Shown here in pieces: positions 22,101 to 33,717 of a DNA stretch of 62,112 nucleotides (the first letter of the stretch is position 1; each line of letters opens with the position of its first letter). Where the stretch lies: NCBI GenBank assembly GCA_903772945.1, contig CAICTM010000517.1, positions 1-62,112 on the forward strand, given 5' to 3'. Source of the DNA: Seminavis robusta. Taxonomy: Eukaryota; Bacillariophyta; Bacillariophyceae; Naviculales; Naviculaceae. The position numbers and the translations under genes were made by a program. Under the pieces are notes generated by a model that saw nothing but the letters and a program-made list of their open reading frames with translations, was not told the origin of the DNA and made no database searches.

Positions 22101-25100
22101 CAGCATCGAGGTTGTTGAAGGAAGGGATGTTGTGTTCGTGCCTTCTCGAGACAGCACCATCCGTTCACTGGTTCTCGGAAGGGACGGCAGTTCATTGTCT
22201 TGCTATCAGAAAACCTCAAGCGGGTGGGACAAGGGAAAAGATTTTCGACCAATCTTGGGTGTCGACGCCGACGACAGCTTCGTCGAGGCCCAGCGCGTTT
22301 TCTTTCTGAAGAACGACACGAAGCATGGTCTTGCGGTTGTCGGTAAGAGATACTCGGATGGCCTTACCTGCATTCTCTGTGGGCCCTGGGGAGGAGCTGA
22401 TCAGATTTCTGGTGACAGCTGGACTGCCCTTTTGCCAGAGCTGTCGCCACGCGAGTCTTGTCTGTGGCTTGATGAGGGGGAAGACATTCAATCAATTATA
22501 TCGCTACCGAACAGACCCGACGTGTCACCAAAATTCGCTGTGTCGACCACGAGGAGGGTTTTAATTCTCTCGTCGACCCTGTCTGTTCTAGCTGAGTCGA
22601 CAATGGAAGTGAACGGTGCAATGGCTCCCCTGGGTTCCTCAGCAGTGGCGTTTTCGACTAGAGATGCCAGGATTCGGTATCTATGTTGCCTCCGAGGGAA
22701 ACTATCCTCTGGTATCATTGTCACGCTTCCTACACAGCTGGGGTCTGCCTCGAGTCTCCTGCTCGCACTGCGTTCTGATAGGATCCTGTACTTGCGGTGG
22801 CACAGTGGATCCAGTTTGATCGAGTTCAAGGATGACCCAAACTCCTTCCTGCTACCCATGGTGTCTACAAAGCCAGTACTGGTACTTGAGCCTTTGGTGG
22901 CAAATGCAATTTGCGAAGGTGCCACGAACGGCCAATCTACAGAGCTTCTCCGGTTGGTCATTGAAAGGTTCGGAAGGAAGGTTTCTTCCATTTCACACGG
23001 CGAGGAGGAAGGTGTAGGTAACAAAGGGTCGGCAATTACCCCACGCGTCTACGAATTGCTATCCAAGCATGGCCTCAAACATGCTTCGTCGTGGCTGCTG
23101 ACAGGCAGTGTCCAGTTCGACCGTTCCACAAATAGCAAAATACTCCCGCCGTGGATCCCAAACTCGGCTAAGAAGGAAGCCGCCTATAATGGGGACGCTC
23201 TGCTTCACTTGGTTGCCAACGGTGACCAGTACCTTTCCGAGTATGTTCGAGATCCGGACCCAAATAGGCAATCGAACTTGCCTCGATGTGCTGACAGCAC
23301 ATCCTTCCTGTGCCGCGAGTTTGGCCTTGAAGCTCTTGCCAACGGACAAACCGATGATGCCTTCAAGATGCTAGACCTGGTTGGGTCGGAGTCTACCGAG
23401 TGCATGCTTCTGCAGCTCTCGCTATTACGTGCCATCAATTCCAGCAACGAGACTGAGTTATTCAAGGCCCTGAGTGGATTCGACACCGGCTCATTGTCAA
23501 TGTCTTCCAAGTTTCCAACTGCGACTGCATCCATGGCAGCCGTGGCTGCGTCCATGGCAGCTGGGGGAGGAGGAGATCTGAAGGGTTGGATGAAACCGCT
23601 AGCCCCGTCGCTGCAGAAGGGCACTCATTTTCAACGATCCAGACAACGACTTCTTGAAGAAAGAGCACTGAGTGGTTACGGAAGCAGTCGGCGCCAGAGT
23701 ACAGCAGCTGATCGTTTCTGGCAGGATCCATGCAGCGAATCCAAGCACATTTGGTAAGTTCGATACTCTCTGTTGTTCAAGCACAAGCGCCTGGGACTTG
23801 GGCCAACACTGCCTTCTTTACACTCTCGATGGCGAAGGAACGAAGGTCCGGGAAAGGAGAAAGAAAACTTGCTCGTCCTGGACAGTGTCGAAGATTGGCT
23901 TGGCCGTCGCCAGCCTTTGCTTCTTGGAAAGGCTGGCGTCAAGGATGCAGAGGAACGCGGCGAAGTTGCATTGGCCAAAATATTGAAAATGGATGAGAAG
24001 GAGGACGACGAAGCTGAGGAAGCGGAGGATGCTGACGCTGAAAGCGATACCAAAGGATGGGATGACAGAGTTGGTGAAGGTAGGGAGGATGAGGAGAACC
24101 TTTCAGGATACTTCCGTTTCTGGGAAGGAGAAGATGATGAAATTGCTTGGCGTACGGAGGGATTCACAGATTTGTCAAGGTTTCAGTGCAAGGCAAACGT
24201 TGTCGGACAAGGTGGAGCCCTGGCGCTGCAACCAACTACCTCAAGTGTCGATGAAGGGGAGGAAGGCAAGGTCAAGCCGCTGTACGATTTAGTCTTTGAA
24301 GACCCCGGAGACGAAGAAGCAACTGGCTTAGCCATTGCGGCAACGCGAGGAAGCAGCATTGATGTTGGAATACTTCACCAACCCGAACGAGGTGGGCGCC
24401 AGAGATGCACCCTTGAGTTCTGGTATTATCTCCCGACGCAATCGCTAACAAAAGAGTTGGTGCTGGCTCGACGAAGCATGGGGGCGGACGCTGATGATTT
24501 CTCTAAAGTATGCATTGCTTCCAACAAACGCTCGATGCTTTGGGACTTGGTGCTGCTTAAATCTGGAGAATTGGAAGTTCGTACCTGTGGTGGCACAGTG
24601 CTGCGATCTACCTCTGAAAAGACTGCTGGAGACGACGAAGAGACAAAAAAGGAGCTTGTGTCGTTTGAACGTTGGAACCATGTCTGCGTTGCTTTTTCTT
24701 CAAAGGGTTTTGACAAAATTTCAAAGTGCACAGTTTCGTTGTACATGATGGGAATTGCTGTGGGATCGGCAGAAACATCAATGTTGCCTCCAGAGCCGAC
24801 CGCGGAGAACCTGGGTTCCAAAGTTGACAAGGTAGAGCGAGAAGAAACCGAGTGTTGAGATCGGTTGTGCTCTGTATTCCCCCGGATTCCAAGATCTCAC
24901 CGTCTTGTCTCTTTGCTATTCGTTCAATACCCAGTTGATGGAAAAGTCACACTTGGTTTTTGGATTGACCCCCATTGCTGGTTTCCGCCTGACCGAGATC
25001 CGAGTCTGGGCTTGGTACGTACTGAAGGCTTTGTCACAGTTCCGTGTTCCCGTTGTGTTGAGCCCTCATGGTATCGGAACTACTTCCTGCAACCCTTTCA

Positions 25101-27141
25101 GCGAGAGGAGTGAAGATGATATCAAAAGAATGCTTAGAGAATACTTGGACGCAGCCGAAGTGAGAAAGAAGAAGTTTAGGGTGAAGATCGGCAAGAAAGG
25201 GAAAGGCGGCTTGGCTCCACCAAAGTCTGGGGGGAAAGGATTTCTGGCTCCACCAAAGTCAAGCAGTGATACTGGTAGTCTAAGCCCCCCAAAAGGCGAG
25301 CTTGTCCCACCAAAGTCAGGTGGCTTGGCCCCACCAAAGTCAGGAGGTTTGGCCCCTCCAAAGTCGTTTTTACCGCCTCCTAAAGGCGGTTCAAGAGGAG
25401 GCCTTCTAGCACCGCCAAAGGATCGCCAAGACGCAGATTCGTCTGTCGCTACCCCCATTGAGGAAAGCAGCACAACAGATCAGTTTGGACTCGCTTCAGG
25501 GACCGACTTTGAGGCAACGTTTGGCACCTTTGGTTCTCCTGATGGTTTCCAGGATGCTGACGCATCATCAGCACCAAATAATGACGCTATGGACTTTTTG
25601 GGTCAGACTGACAAGGGCGGCGACAACGACGCGTCTGCGTGGGGTGATCTTGCAACTCAACAAGCAGAAGAACCTGCAGCAACTCCCAAGAAGTCCTTGT
25701 GGGATAGTGCAATACAATTGTCTCAGCAGGTACGATCTTCAGCCGCAGCAGCTCTTATTCGTGGACCTCCCGCAACGCGCCATTTTGGAGGAAACAGAGG
25801 TGGGCTCCCCGACTTGCGAGGAAGAGACCGATATGGTGTTGGTGGCATCGCCATTTGTGGATCCGAGAAGACCATCGTCTGGAGAGACGAAGAGGAGCCG
25901 CCTGCCTTGACGTACCCAATTGGAGCCAGTGGCGCTATTGTCAGTGATCAATTGGACGACGAAGAAGGAAGCGAATTTCTGTGTTGCTTCCTTGCCAAAG
26001 ACAAACGCATGGTACGTGTGGTTTCGGCGGTTTACGAAGTCAGCATGTCTTTTTTCTACTGTTTGGTTGTGCAACAACTGACGCGCTTGCAGGTTGTTTT
26101 TGAGCTCAATTCGAGGACTGTAGTTGTTGAATTGCAAATGACAACAAAGTTGAACTTTTGGAGATTTCTTCCTCCAGAAGCAGGAGAAAGCACGTTGTGT
26201 TTTATGCTGATTACGCCGGTTGGGGGCTTCCACTGGATGCCTCTCGACGACTCGCCAAGACCTCGCCAGGTGTGGAAGCGCGGATCAGATCTACAGGTGA
26301 GTATTGTAAATGTTGTTGTTTGCAGATAGAGCTCAGAGACATCTATTTGTTTACCTTTGTTTCTCCGTTTGCTTTTTCTTAAATTAAACACCAGGGAAAG
26401 AAAATTGTCAGCTACGAAGAAGGAGGGAGCAATGGCTTGGCTGGCCCTGAAATGATATCCCGAGTTGGATTGATTTGCGTAACGGATTCGAATGGCACAG
26501 GAACCCTAGAGGCTTGGATTGTGCCCATTTGCGGTGACTCTTCCGCAGTCCTGGTGTCAAAGTAGGGGGATTCCGCGTTCTATCTATTGTTTTGAAAGTC
26601 GTGGTTTGAAGGTTTCTCATACTATTTGTTGCCTGGCTATTGCTTCTTTTTGTGCAGTGATGTCCAAGGGGCAGCCTTTTGTGTTCGGGAAGGTGTTGCA
26701 GGGGATTCATTTCTGCCGCACCTGGCCCTTGTTGTGGAGGATGGTGATGGCTTGAAACTGAGCATCTGTTCCGTGTTAGAGGGCGAGTCGGGTTCCGTAG
26801 ATCGTGGCACGGAACTCACTTCCATACCACTGACAGAGCCCGTAAGTTCCATTCTGGAACCACCAACCCTTGCGATGGGTGTTTTCCCTTCTTCCTTGGT
26901 TTGCACCTTGGGCAGCTATGTGGTTGTGCTAGTGCGTGCATCCGGTACCATGCTAGCGTACGAGTTGAGGAACGACGTGCTGGAACTTGTCGCCAGTGAG
27001 AGTATTGAGCATTATGTGGTGGATGCAGTTATGCGTTATTCTGCCATTGAAGGCGGCGTTGAGATTGTCATGCTTTTATCGGACCGCGACAACAGCAAGG
27101 ATGGCCGTATTGCGTGTTACAACTTTCGATCTCAAGCGTAG
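19175..27141 (+). CDS. Giant WD40/alpha-solenoid protein with ConA-like domain, TSET TTRAY/TWD40-like
   Basis: There are ten exons: 19175-20209, 20298-20414, 20552-20930, 21029-23753, 23838-24831, 24935-25014, 25102-26011, 26093-26296, 26395-26561 and 26658-27141. All introns are GT-AG with consistent phases, giving 2,364 aa. Residues 1-230 are basic and Ser/Gly-rich (a GGGGGCGGGGG run). WD40-type propeller sequence follows (HPYLAVGMADGSLSVWSYAV). A coatomer-like solenoid holds ITPRVYELLSKHGLKHASSW and FLCREFGLEALANGQTDDAF. At about 1550-1760 a ConA/LamG-like domain reads CTLEFWYYLPTQS ... WNHVCVAFSS ... GFRLTEIRVWACERSEDD. Eight L-x-PPK repeats follow (25211-25420), then a last beta-rich segment. 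The propeller-solenoid order and the ITPR/FGLEALA segment resemble plant TWD40-2, a subunit of the TSET/TPLATE endocytic complex, but the ConA part is not in that protein. Assignment is by eye; other coatomer-like WD40 proteins are the alternative. Confidence 0.55.
25211..25420 (+). repeat. L-x-PPK tandem peptide repeat inside the WD40-ConA gene
   Basis: Eight copies of L-[A/S/V/P]-P-P-K appear within 70 residues, several separated by SGG. The DNA repeats (CCACCAAAGTC) are similar enough to suggest slippage-driven expansion. This lies in the linker after the ConA-like domain. Confidence 0.8.
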
Positions 27142-27287
27142 TTGAGCTTGTAGTTGCCCTGGCACCATGTGCTCACAACCAATTAGGCTACTATAGCTAG
27201 TAGCTAGCTAGCTAGTAGCTAGGCTATCTTTGCAGAGGAGAAAAAAATCAAAGGCCTGCCAAAGTTTTATCAGCATTTCTTATTGTC

Positions 27288-28154
27288 CTATTCCTCTTGA
27301 ATCAAGCTCCGAAAGGCCCGCCGTTGTACGAATCGTCTACCCATGAACGAAGCCCCAATGGCATGTTTCGTTGTGTGTGCCCCTGTTTTGCTTGCCGCGT
27401 GCTCTTGTTGTGTCAAGAGTAGGGTTCCATGTGTGAGTCTCACATTGACCTTGGTTGGTTTCCCCGTTGGCCGAATCAATGGATTGGCATAACGTCCAGC
27501 AACTCGGCATTTTATCTGGAAGGACATTCGCTGGAATTTTTGCAGGTTGTTGTTGCTGTTGTTGTTGCTGTTGTTCTCGTTGTGTTTGTTGTTGATTCTG
27601 TGTTGTTGGATCCACGCCACGAGACGTTTTGTTGGTGAGAACCTCGTTGTCATTCTGGCTGGCTTGGTTCGTACGGCAACCAGATCGCGAGGACATGACT
27701 CTAGATTTAACTGATCATAGAATCTGTCTGTGATGCAGTAGGGATTGGCATCGACTTGCCATCGTCCACGCAACGACATGCGATTGCAGACTGTGTGTTC
27801 GGGTCTCAACACAAAGGTCCCATTGGAAAAGACGGACAATTGGCAGTCGTATTTTCGTTGTCGTGGAGACAGCAAGGAAGGAAAATTGGCAATGCGCATT
27901 AATTTGCGATAGTCTTTATTCTTATCGAGACTGCCGTCCTCATGGCTGGTGCCGATGCCAACCACTTGGTCCGGAAACAGGAGGTTGTCGTAAAAGCCCT
28001 TGGCACAACGGATTCGGACCCTCCAATCTCCAACGGCCAAGTCAGAGGCATCCATCACCTTCGACTCAGCGCGTGCCATCAACCCCGATAGTATCAGCAG
28101 CACCAGAGCCAACCATGGCGATACTTGTATTACTAGTAGTGCATGCCTCATCAT
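27288..28154 (-). CDS. Secreted or lumenal protein of unknown function
   Basis: This is a single exon of 288 codons, with ATG at 28154 and the stop at 27288-27290. An upstream in-frame ATG at 28211 would bury the signal peptide, so the inner Met pair is preferred. The hydrophobic leader MRHALLVIQVSPWLALVLLILSG ends near residue 25. The mature part has evenly spread cysteines (IRCAKGFYD, YDCQLSVF, VCNRMSLRGRWQVD, YCITDRFYD, ESCPRDL, IKCRVAGRY) and the phrase LRGRWQVDANPYCITDRFYD, suggesting a beta-rich fold. A poly-Asn stretch (NENNSNNNSNNN) follows at about residue 200. The C-terminus is basic. Similar secreted beta proteins occur in stramenopiles, but I cannot name a family. It is convergent with the WD40-ConA gene and divergent with the MFS gene. 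Confidence 0.6.
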   Translation of the reverse strand: MMRHALLVIQVSPWLALVLLILSGLMARAESKVMDASDLAVGDWRVRIRCAKGFYDNLLFPDQVVGIGTSHEDGSLDKNKDYRKLMRIANFPSLLSPRQRKYDCQLSVFSNGTFVLRPEHTVCNRMSLRGRWQVDANPYCITDRFYDQLNLESCPRDLVAVRTKPARMTTRFSPTKRLVAWIQQHRINNKHNENNSNNNSNNNLQKFQRMSFQIKCRVAGRYANPLIRPTGKPTKVNVRLTHGTLLLTQQEHAASKTGAHTTKHAIGASFMGRRFVQRRAFRSLIQEE

Positions 28155-28439
28155 CGTCGGCTTTTGTTCCAGCCCATTGACGAGCTCGGTGCATGGATCA
28201 AGAGCATGCATCAAAAACAAAGTTTCGTTAAGATCTCTAACCCTACTGACCCGTACGTACCTGTACCGTTACACGCGACCCGCAGAAGAAGAAAGCCAGT
28301 GATCGAAAAAGTCCTCACAAAGATCGATACCGTAGGTAGATCTTCTGTTGCCCTTTGTTATTGCTGTTGAGGACTCGACTCCATTATCGACACTTACCTT
28401 TATAATAATAGAGACAGATTTGTGTTGTGTTACTATAGC
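28155..28439. promoter_or_regulatory. Shared upstream region of a divergent gene pair (secreted unknown / MFS transporter)
   Basis: 285 bp separate the start codons. CTTTATAATAATAGA just upstream of the MFS gene (about 28399-28413) is a possible AT-rich initiator area. No other motif is recognised. Confidence 0.4.
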
Positions 28440-30297
28440 ATGACTGGCAACGGAGAGTTACAGAAGGATGAGGGCAGATTGTCGAATGGGCAAGAAGAGG
28501 ATCCCTTGCTAATACACGTACCCGCCACTGGTTCCACCGTCATTGAGGAAGATTTCCTGTACGATTCGACCAAAGATTCAGCATTACTAGCACAAGACAA
28601 GGAAGAGAATGGCGATGGCGATGGTGGAGTAATATTATCGTTGGAGCCAGAGCTCTTGCATATCTGGGAAATTCTCTGCATCCTGTCTACGGCATTCTCT
28701 TATGGGTGTATCTTGACCACGCTCTTCCTCATCACATTGCCGGTGGAATGCCAGAGAATAGAGTCTGAACATGCAAGCATTGCCAAATCCGTGGCTCTGG
28801 GTGCCTTTGTGGCCATTGCAGGAGTGACACAATTGGTCAGCCCACTAGTAGGAAAGATATCGGATTCCTTCAAACCACCACCACCCCATGATATTGGCCA
28901 ACGTCTACCATTTCTGGTCTTGGGCAGTGTCATGACGGTCTTTGGATTGCTAGGACAAATGTTCGCCTCGTATCGATCCTTCTGGGTCAGATACAGTGTG
29001 GCTTTCTTTGCACACATGATTGGACTCAACATCATGTACGCAATGATGCTCGCAATGATACCAGATCAAGTGCCATCCTCACAAACCGGAATTGCCAATG
29101 GCATTCTGGCAGCATTGCTCGTCACGGGATCACTTTTCGGATTTGGACTCTTTCATGGATTCCTAAGGGAAAACATTCAAGACATGTATGCACTTTATAC
29201 CTGCATTGTCATTGTCTCTTCCATTGCAACGGGCATTTACGGACATGACAGGGATGTCGAAATTGCTCTCATTCGAACACAACCCTTGCTTCCACCAACA
29301 ACTACAACTGCTAAATCTAGTACGCGACAACAACAAAATGGACAAGGTACGCCACAACAACAGCATCCAATCAGCAGAAGAAGAAAATTCATGAAATTAG
29401 CACGCAAAGTAACCAAAAAAGTCGTGGCTACTCCTGCCGTGATTCTCAGATCCATGCTCATTACACCAGTCCAAGAATTGAGCTGGTACGCAATATATCA
29501 GTCATACACAATTGATATGGAAAAACACAGTGACTTCTTTTGGGTCACAGTGTCACGATTGTTTTACTACTGTGGAATGTCCGTGCAAACCTTTTTCATG
29601 TACTTCTTGCATGATATCATACTACTCAAAAAAGATCCGGAAGGAGCTGTGGCAACCCTCTCCATTATTGGACAAATTGCGGGGGCATGCACATGTGTTC
29701 CAGTGGGAATTGCTTCCGACAAACTCTTTGCCGGAAAACGAAAGCCATTTGTGCACTTTGCCTGCTTTGTCCTGGCTGCGACAACCTTTTCCGCAATCTT
29801 TGCACGGACTATGCATGGCATGGTGCTCATCATGATCTTTCTGGGCGGGGCCAATGGAATTTACCTTACCATGGATACTTCTCTCGCGGTAGATACATTG
29901 CCAAAAGAATTCGACGGAGAGAGTGGCAGTGCACAGCTCTTGGGAATATGGGGTGTCGCGGCTTTTCTGGGCTCGGCGCTGGGACCCATGATTGGAGGTC
30001 CGGTGCTGTATTATGTGGGGAGGCAACATTCTGATGAATCGGAAACCACGACAGCGAACGACGATACCAACACGGATAGTGATACTGCTACTGATACTAC
30101 GGGATACAGCTTGGCAGGATATGCTGTGGTACTTTCTCTCGCTTCTGTAAGTACTCAAACCCAAATCGAATCGAATCGAATCGAATCGAATCTTGAACGC
30201 AAACAACGACAAACTACTAATGCTTCTGCACACCCTCCCTCCTTGCCAGTTTTACTTTTTGTTGAGCAGTTCTGCGCTTCGATTCATTCGTCGATAG
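28440..30297 (+). CDS. Major facilitator superfamily (MFS) transporter
   Basis: There are two exons, 28440-30146 and 30250-30297 (103-nt GT-AG phase-0 intron), giving 584 aa. The second exon adds only FYFLLSSSALRFIRR and the stop, completing the last TM helix. An acidic soluble N-terminus of about 80 residues precedes the first helix (IWEILCILSTAFSYGCILTT). The loop GKISDSFKPPPPHDIGQRLP fits the MFS cytoplasmic loop 2-3 motif G-x-x-x-D-x-x-x-x-R/K, and RLPFLVLGSV begins helix 3. A Gln/Thr-rich, basic loop of about 80 residues lies between helices 6 and 7. The second half has GIASDKLFAGKRKPFVHFAC, the equivalent repeat motif. The general pattern resembles sugar or glycoside symporters, but the substrate cannot be assigned. 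The intron holds a (TCGAA)5 microsatellite at 30166-30190. Confidence 0.78.
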
Positions 30298-31080
30298 ATC
30301 GGAAAGGAATGCTTCGGGTGACTCGGTGCAAACGCCGACACATCAATCAGCAAGATTTCCGCAACATAGGATTGGACTTTCAATAAAGGATTCTCTGGTG
30401 CCTTTTAGGATTGGAATGAATCTTTCGACGCCCACTGCCAGACAAGCCCAGACGACGTAAAGGTCCAGTGCAAGTTTTGCAGCCTGCGCAACGTGGACAT
30501 CTTCGAGGGCTTGTAACATGAATTGATAGGGTTCGACTGTCACTCAGCCTGTTTTCTCATGAATCGAATCGGATGGTGGCGGCAGCAGAAGAAGCTGGCG
30601 ATGCAACAACCGAATCGGACCAGTTTCCATAATAGCCACGGGTGCACATCCACACACAGTAATGATACCGGAGTTGTGATATCGAACCAAAAGTCATGTT
30701 TTGCTTTCTACCAGTAACCGTAGCAGCTTCAGGTCGTAGTGCTTGGGTAGCTATTATGCCTGAGTCTAGCTATAGTAGAGTAGGGAAGTTGTCTAAGGAA
30801 GCGGACCGGGTGCCAGGCTAGCTTATAAGTTATACTAAGTCTAGACTACTAGCCAGCTAGCTAATAGGCAAACAATGGCGGAATTCGCGGCTTGAGGTTC
30901 TGGCGTGGAGGGGGGACAAACGGAGGGACCCACACTGGAGCCACAGGGCATGACTTGCGCAAAAATAGCAATAATATTGCAGAGTAGCTAGACCGTTAAT
31001 CTGTCATTTTCAAAAAATATTCTGGTGCTTTGGGGATATTCTTCATTTCTTCTTCTGCTTTTGGCTTTATTGGAACAACA
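30298..31080. other. Intergenic region, no supported gene
   Basis: A minus frame at 30343-30543 lacks support. CTAG-rich words (GCCAGCTAGCTAATAG) occur at about 30848-30870. This is the probable upstream region of the SNF2-like gene. Confidence 0.5.
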
Positions 31081-33717
31081 ATGATGGCTGACACATCAAG
31101 GGATATGCTTCTTGATGAGACGACTGTGATTGACAGCGACAGCGGTTCGATCACAAGGGATTCCATCAGTTGTCAAGATACAACAAGGAATGAGTCACTT
31201 CGCGAGGAACGACAACGCAAACATAACGATGACGACAACAGTCATACAGCAACTGTATTGGAAGAAACCATCAACCGTTCTCATCGATTGAATCACAACA
31301 ATAGAGTTCATATCTCAATACCTGGAAGCCCTCTGTCTGATTCCGACTCCTGTACTAGAGAGAGCCGCAGACAGCGAAATCAAACAACAGACAATGACGA
31401 AACTCGCTGTTCAGATTTGGACTCTTCTTGCTCGACAACTCGCATTCGAGAAAACCAGCCTGTTTTTGATTACAGCGCAACAAAAGAACCCTCATCACGG
31501 GATTCATGCGCCTCTTACATGGGAAATCCTGCTTCCCTCGATGGATCCAACCAAAAGTCTCGACGGTCGACCCAGCAACAGGTACGGCAAGCCTTTCTTG
31601 TTGACAAGCCAGTTCACGTGGAATGGCATCGACAGAGAGAGTATGATGAATTTCAAGTAAAATTTAAAGGCCTGGTCTCAAATTTTGAACGTCGCAATCC
31701 AAGAACATCGCTAAGGGAGTACACGTCCATGTCTTCCCAACAGCAGCGTGGAGAACATGACAAAGTTGTGGCCCTTCTCGACCGTTTGGGCATCGATGCA
31801 GGTTCCAACAAGGAGAACATTAATGAAGCAAGGAGTCCGCGATCTTCCGTACGGGACGCTGCCAGGGAGAGCAGTCCCAGCTCTTTCCAAAGCTCCAAAA
31901 TTTCTAGATCGAGGTCAATAGATTCAATTGATACACCACCCAGAGCAGCTGAAAGACAACGAAATCCGTTTTCAGATTCACAACTTTCGCCAATAGTTGC
32001 AAGTGGAAATAATGATGAATCCATGGTTGGTGCTTGTTCAGACCCCTGTCAACTCCCAAAACAAGAAGGATCGCCTATGTCGTTTCAAGCCCGAGGCGAC
32101 TCTTTTCAGGATGTTTCAGTCGAAACGACGCGACAAGCTGCTAGTTCATCTCCGAGATCGATGTACGGGTCGCCACCCTTGCAAGAGAGCCACCAGCACA
32201 ACACACACAAACGCCTTGCATCAACCAGTGGGAAACGAGGGAAAGACTCGTTTCGGATGAGGTATTCGTCTGATTCGTGCGTTGGCTGTGCACCAAATGC
32301 CAACGCGTCCCAGTCATCAGAACAGTCAATTTCATTTGTGGCACCCGAAGATGCCTATACGCATCCGTTTGCAGCATCTCAGTCACCCATTGCAGGGACA
32401 CAGTACAATCCGCCTGATGCTCACATGAGCCCAGAAGTTTCACCAAGTGCGTCGCCGGCAATAAGCAAGAGGGGAGGTAGAAAGCACAACAGTCGTCATC
32501 GGCGAGATCTGCATCAAAGTACCAACATTGCTGAATTTACTCGATTCGACATGAGAGCAAACCCCCGATGGAAACAGGTCTCTGCTTCGGTTGGTTTGAG
32601 GGAAGGGGCGTCAGTTCACTACAATCCACTGCAGCTGAAAACCAGCAAACGGTCGTTTGCTCAAGAACGGCGCAAAGAGCAAACTTTTTCTCTAAGCCAA
32701 CAGCCGAAGGAGTTCCGGGATCCCCTGAAGGCATTCATTGGTAGGGGCGGAGAAACATTGCACCGGGTTTTCGACTGGATTCGGAGAAGGGATGACAATT
32801 GCACAAATAACGACAACAAATGGAATTCAGATTGCAAAGGGGTGGTCTTCTCGTTGGAGCCTGTGCAAATTGTGAGCATCGTGATGAAACTTCTCTTGGA
32901 AAATGAATCAATCAGTCATGAAAGGATTGATTTTGATGTTTCGTTGGCTGGGCAAACACTAATTGTAGTTCGAAGCAAGGAAGACATACCCATTTGGGAG
33001 CGGGCCTTCAGAGAGCACACCCCGTTCGCCGTCTCCAGTCATGCAGACCTACCGTCCAGCGAGAAGAAGCAGACAGGAGCAGCCTCAAAATGCGCCACGT
33101 TTGATATTGTCCTTACAACCTTTGACGCGCTGAAAAGCGCCGACATCACGATCAAACTAGACGACGACGACCACGCAGTTGTGAAGCAAGGTGCTGAAAG
33201 CCAATCGGTAGGTGCTTGGATGTCCAAGCGAACTTCAAATGGCAACTCTCAACGTTTCCAGTCGCAAGGCGTTGGAAATGCTGCCAAATGCAAAAAGCTC
33301 AGTGCATTGCATGCTGTGTTCTGGCGAAGGATAGTCTTTGTAGACGACCTGGCGGGGCGTAAGTGTTTTCTGGCGAAGGCGGGGACAGCAAGGGCTGATG
33401 CAGCGAAGGCACTAGGTGGAGCTGCCAGGTAAGTCACCTCCATGCGGTAGCACAAAGTCTTCTACCCAGAGTATTCTGATACCAGTCTCTTGCTTGCCTC
33501 TTGCTAACTGCGGTACAAACATAGATTCGTTTTCTTCCCGAAAGAAAAAAACTCTCCGGACAGTTCCTCGTCAGGATTTGAAACTCTTCTGAAGTGCGAC
33601 CGCAGAGCTTTTGAGTCCGTTGCGGGGGTCCTCCGTGTCGATTTCGACGAGGATGAAGACGAGGATGATAATCACGATTTGATGGACTGCATGATCGACG
33701 CGTTGATGGATGGCTGA
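31081..33717 (+). CDS. Large disordered protein with degenerate SNF2-helicase-like C-terminus
   Basis: There are two exons, 31081-33428 and 33525-33717 (96-nt GT-AG phase-2 intron), 846 aa, with ATG at 31081. The first 560 residues are hydrophilic and Ser/Arg/Gln-rich with little predicted fold. From about 600 the protein resembles the N-terminal lobe of SNF2 ATPases: GVVFSLEPVQIVSIVMKLLL, SLAGQTLIVVRS, TFDIVLTTFDALKSADI (compare the motif Ib 'TTYD') and LHAVFWRRIVFVDDLAGRKC (compare 'WRRIVLDEAH'). The Walker A GKT motif is absent and the DEAH box reads VDDL, so ATP hydrolysis is unlikely. The segment AKAGTARADAAKAL then FVFFP matches the stretch after motif II. An acidic tail closes the protein (DFDEDEDEDDNH). 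The second helicase lobe is missing. The role is unknown. A pseudo-enzyme is the most likely reading. Confidence 0.55.

Noticed and set aside
23676..24167. Ser-rich 163-codon minus frame
   Set aside because: Antisense to Glu/Asp-rich exon 5 of the WD40-ConA gene; poly-Ser is the usual shadow of acidic repeats.
24832..24934. Apparent frameshift in the large WD40-ConA gene (stop at 24856-24858, continuation in another frame)
   Set aside because: A 103-nt GT-AG intron (24832-24934) with a good polypyrimidine tract joins DK to LMEKSHLVFG in phase and explains the change.
30166..30190. (TCGAA)5 tandem repeat as a regulatory element
   Set aside because: It lies inside the single intron of the MFS gene and is an ordinary microsatellite.
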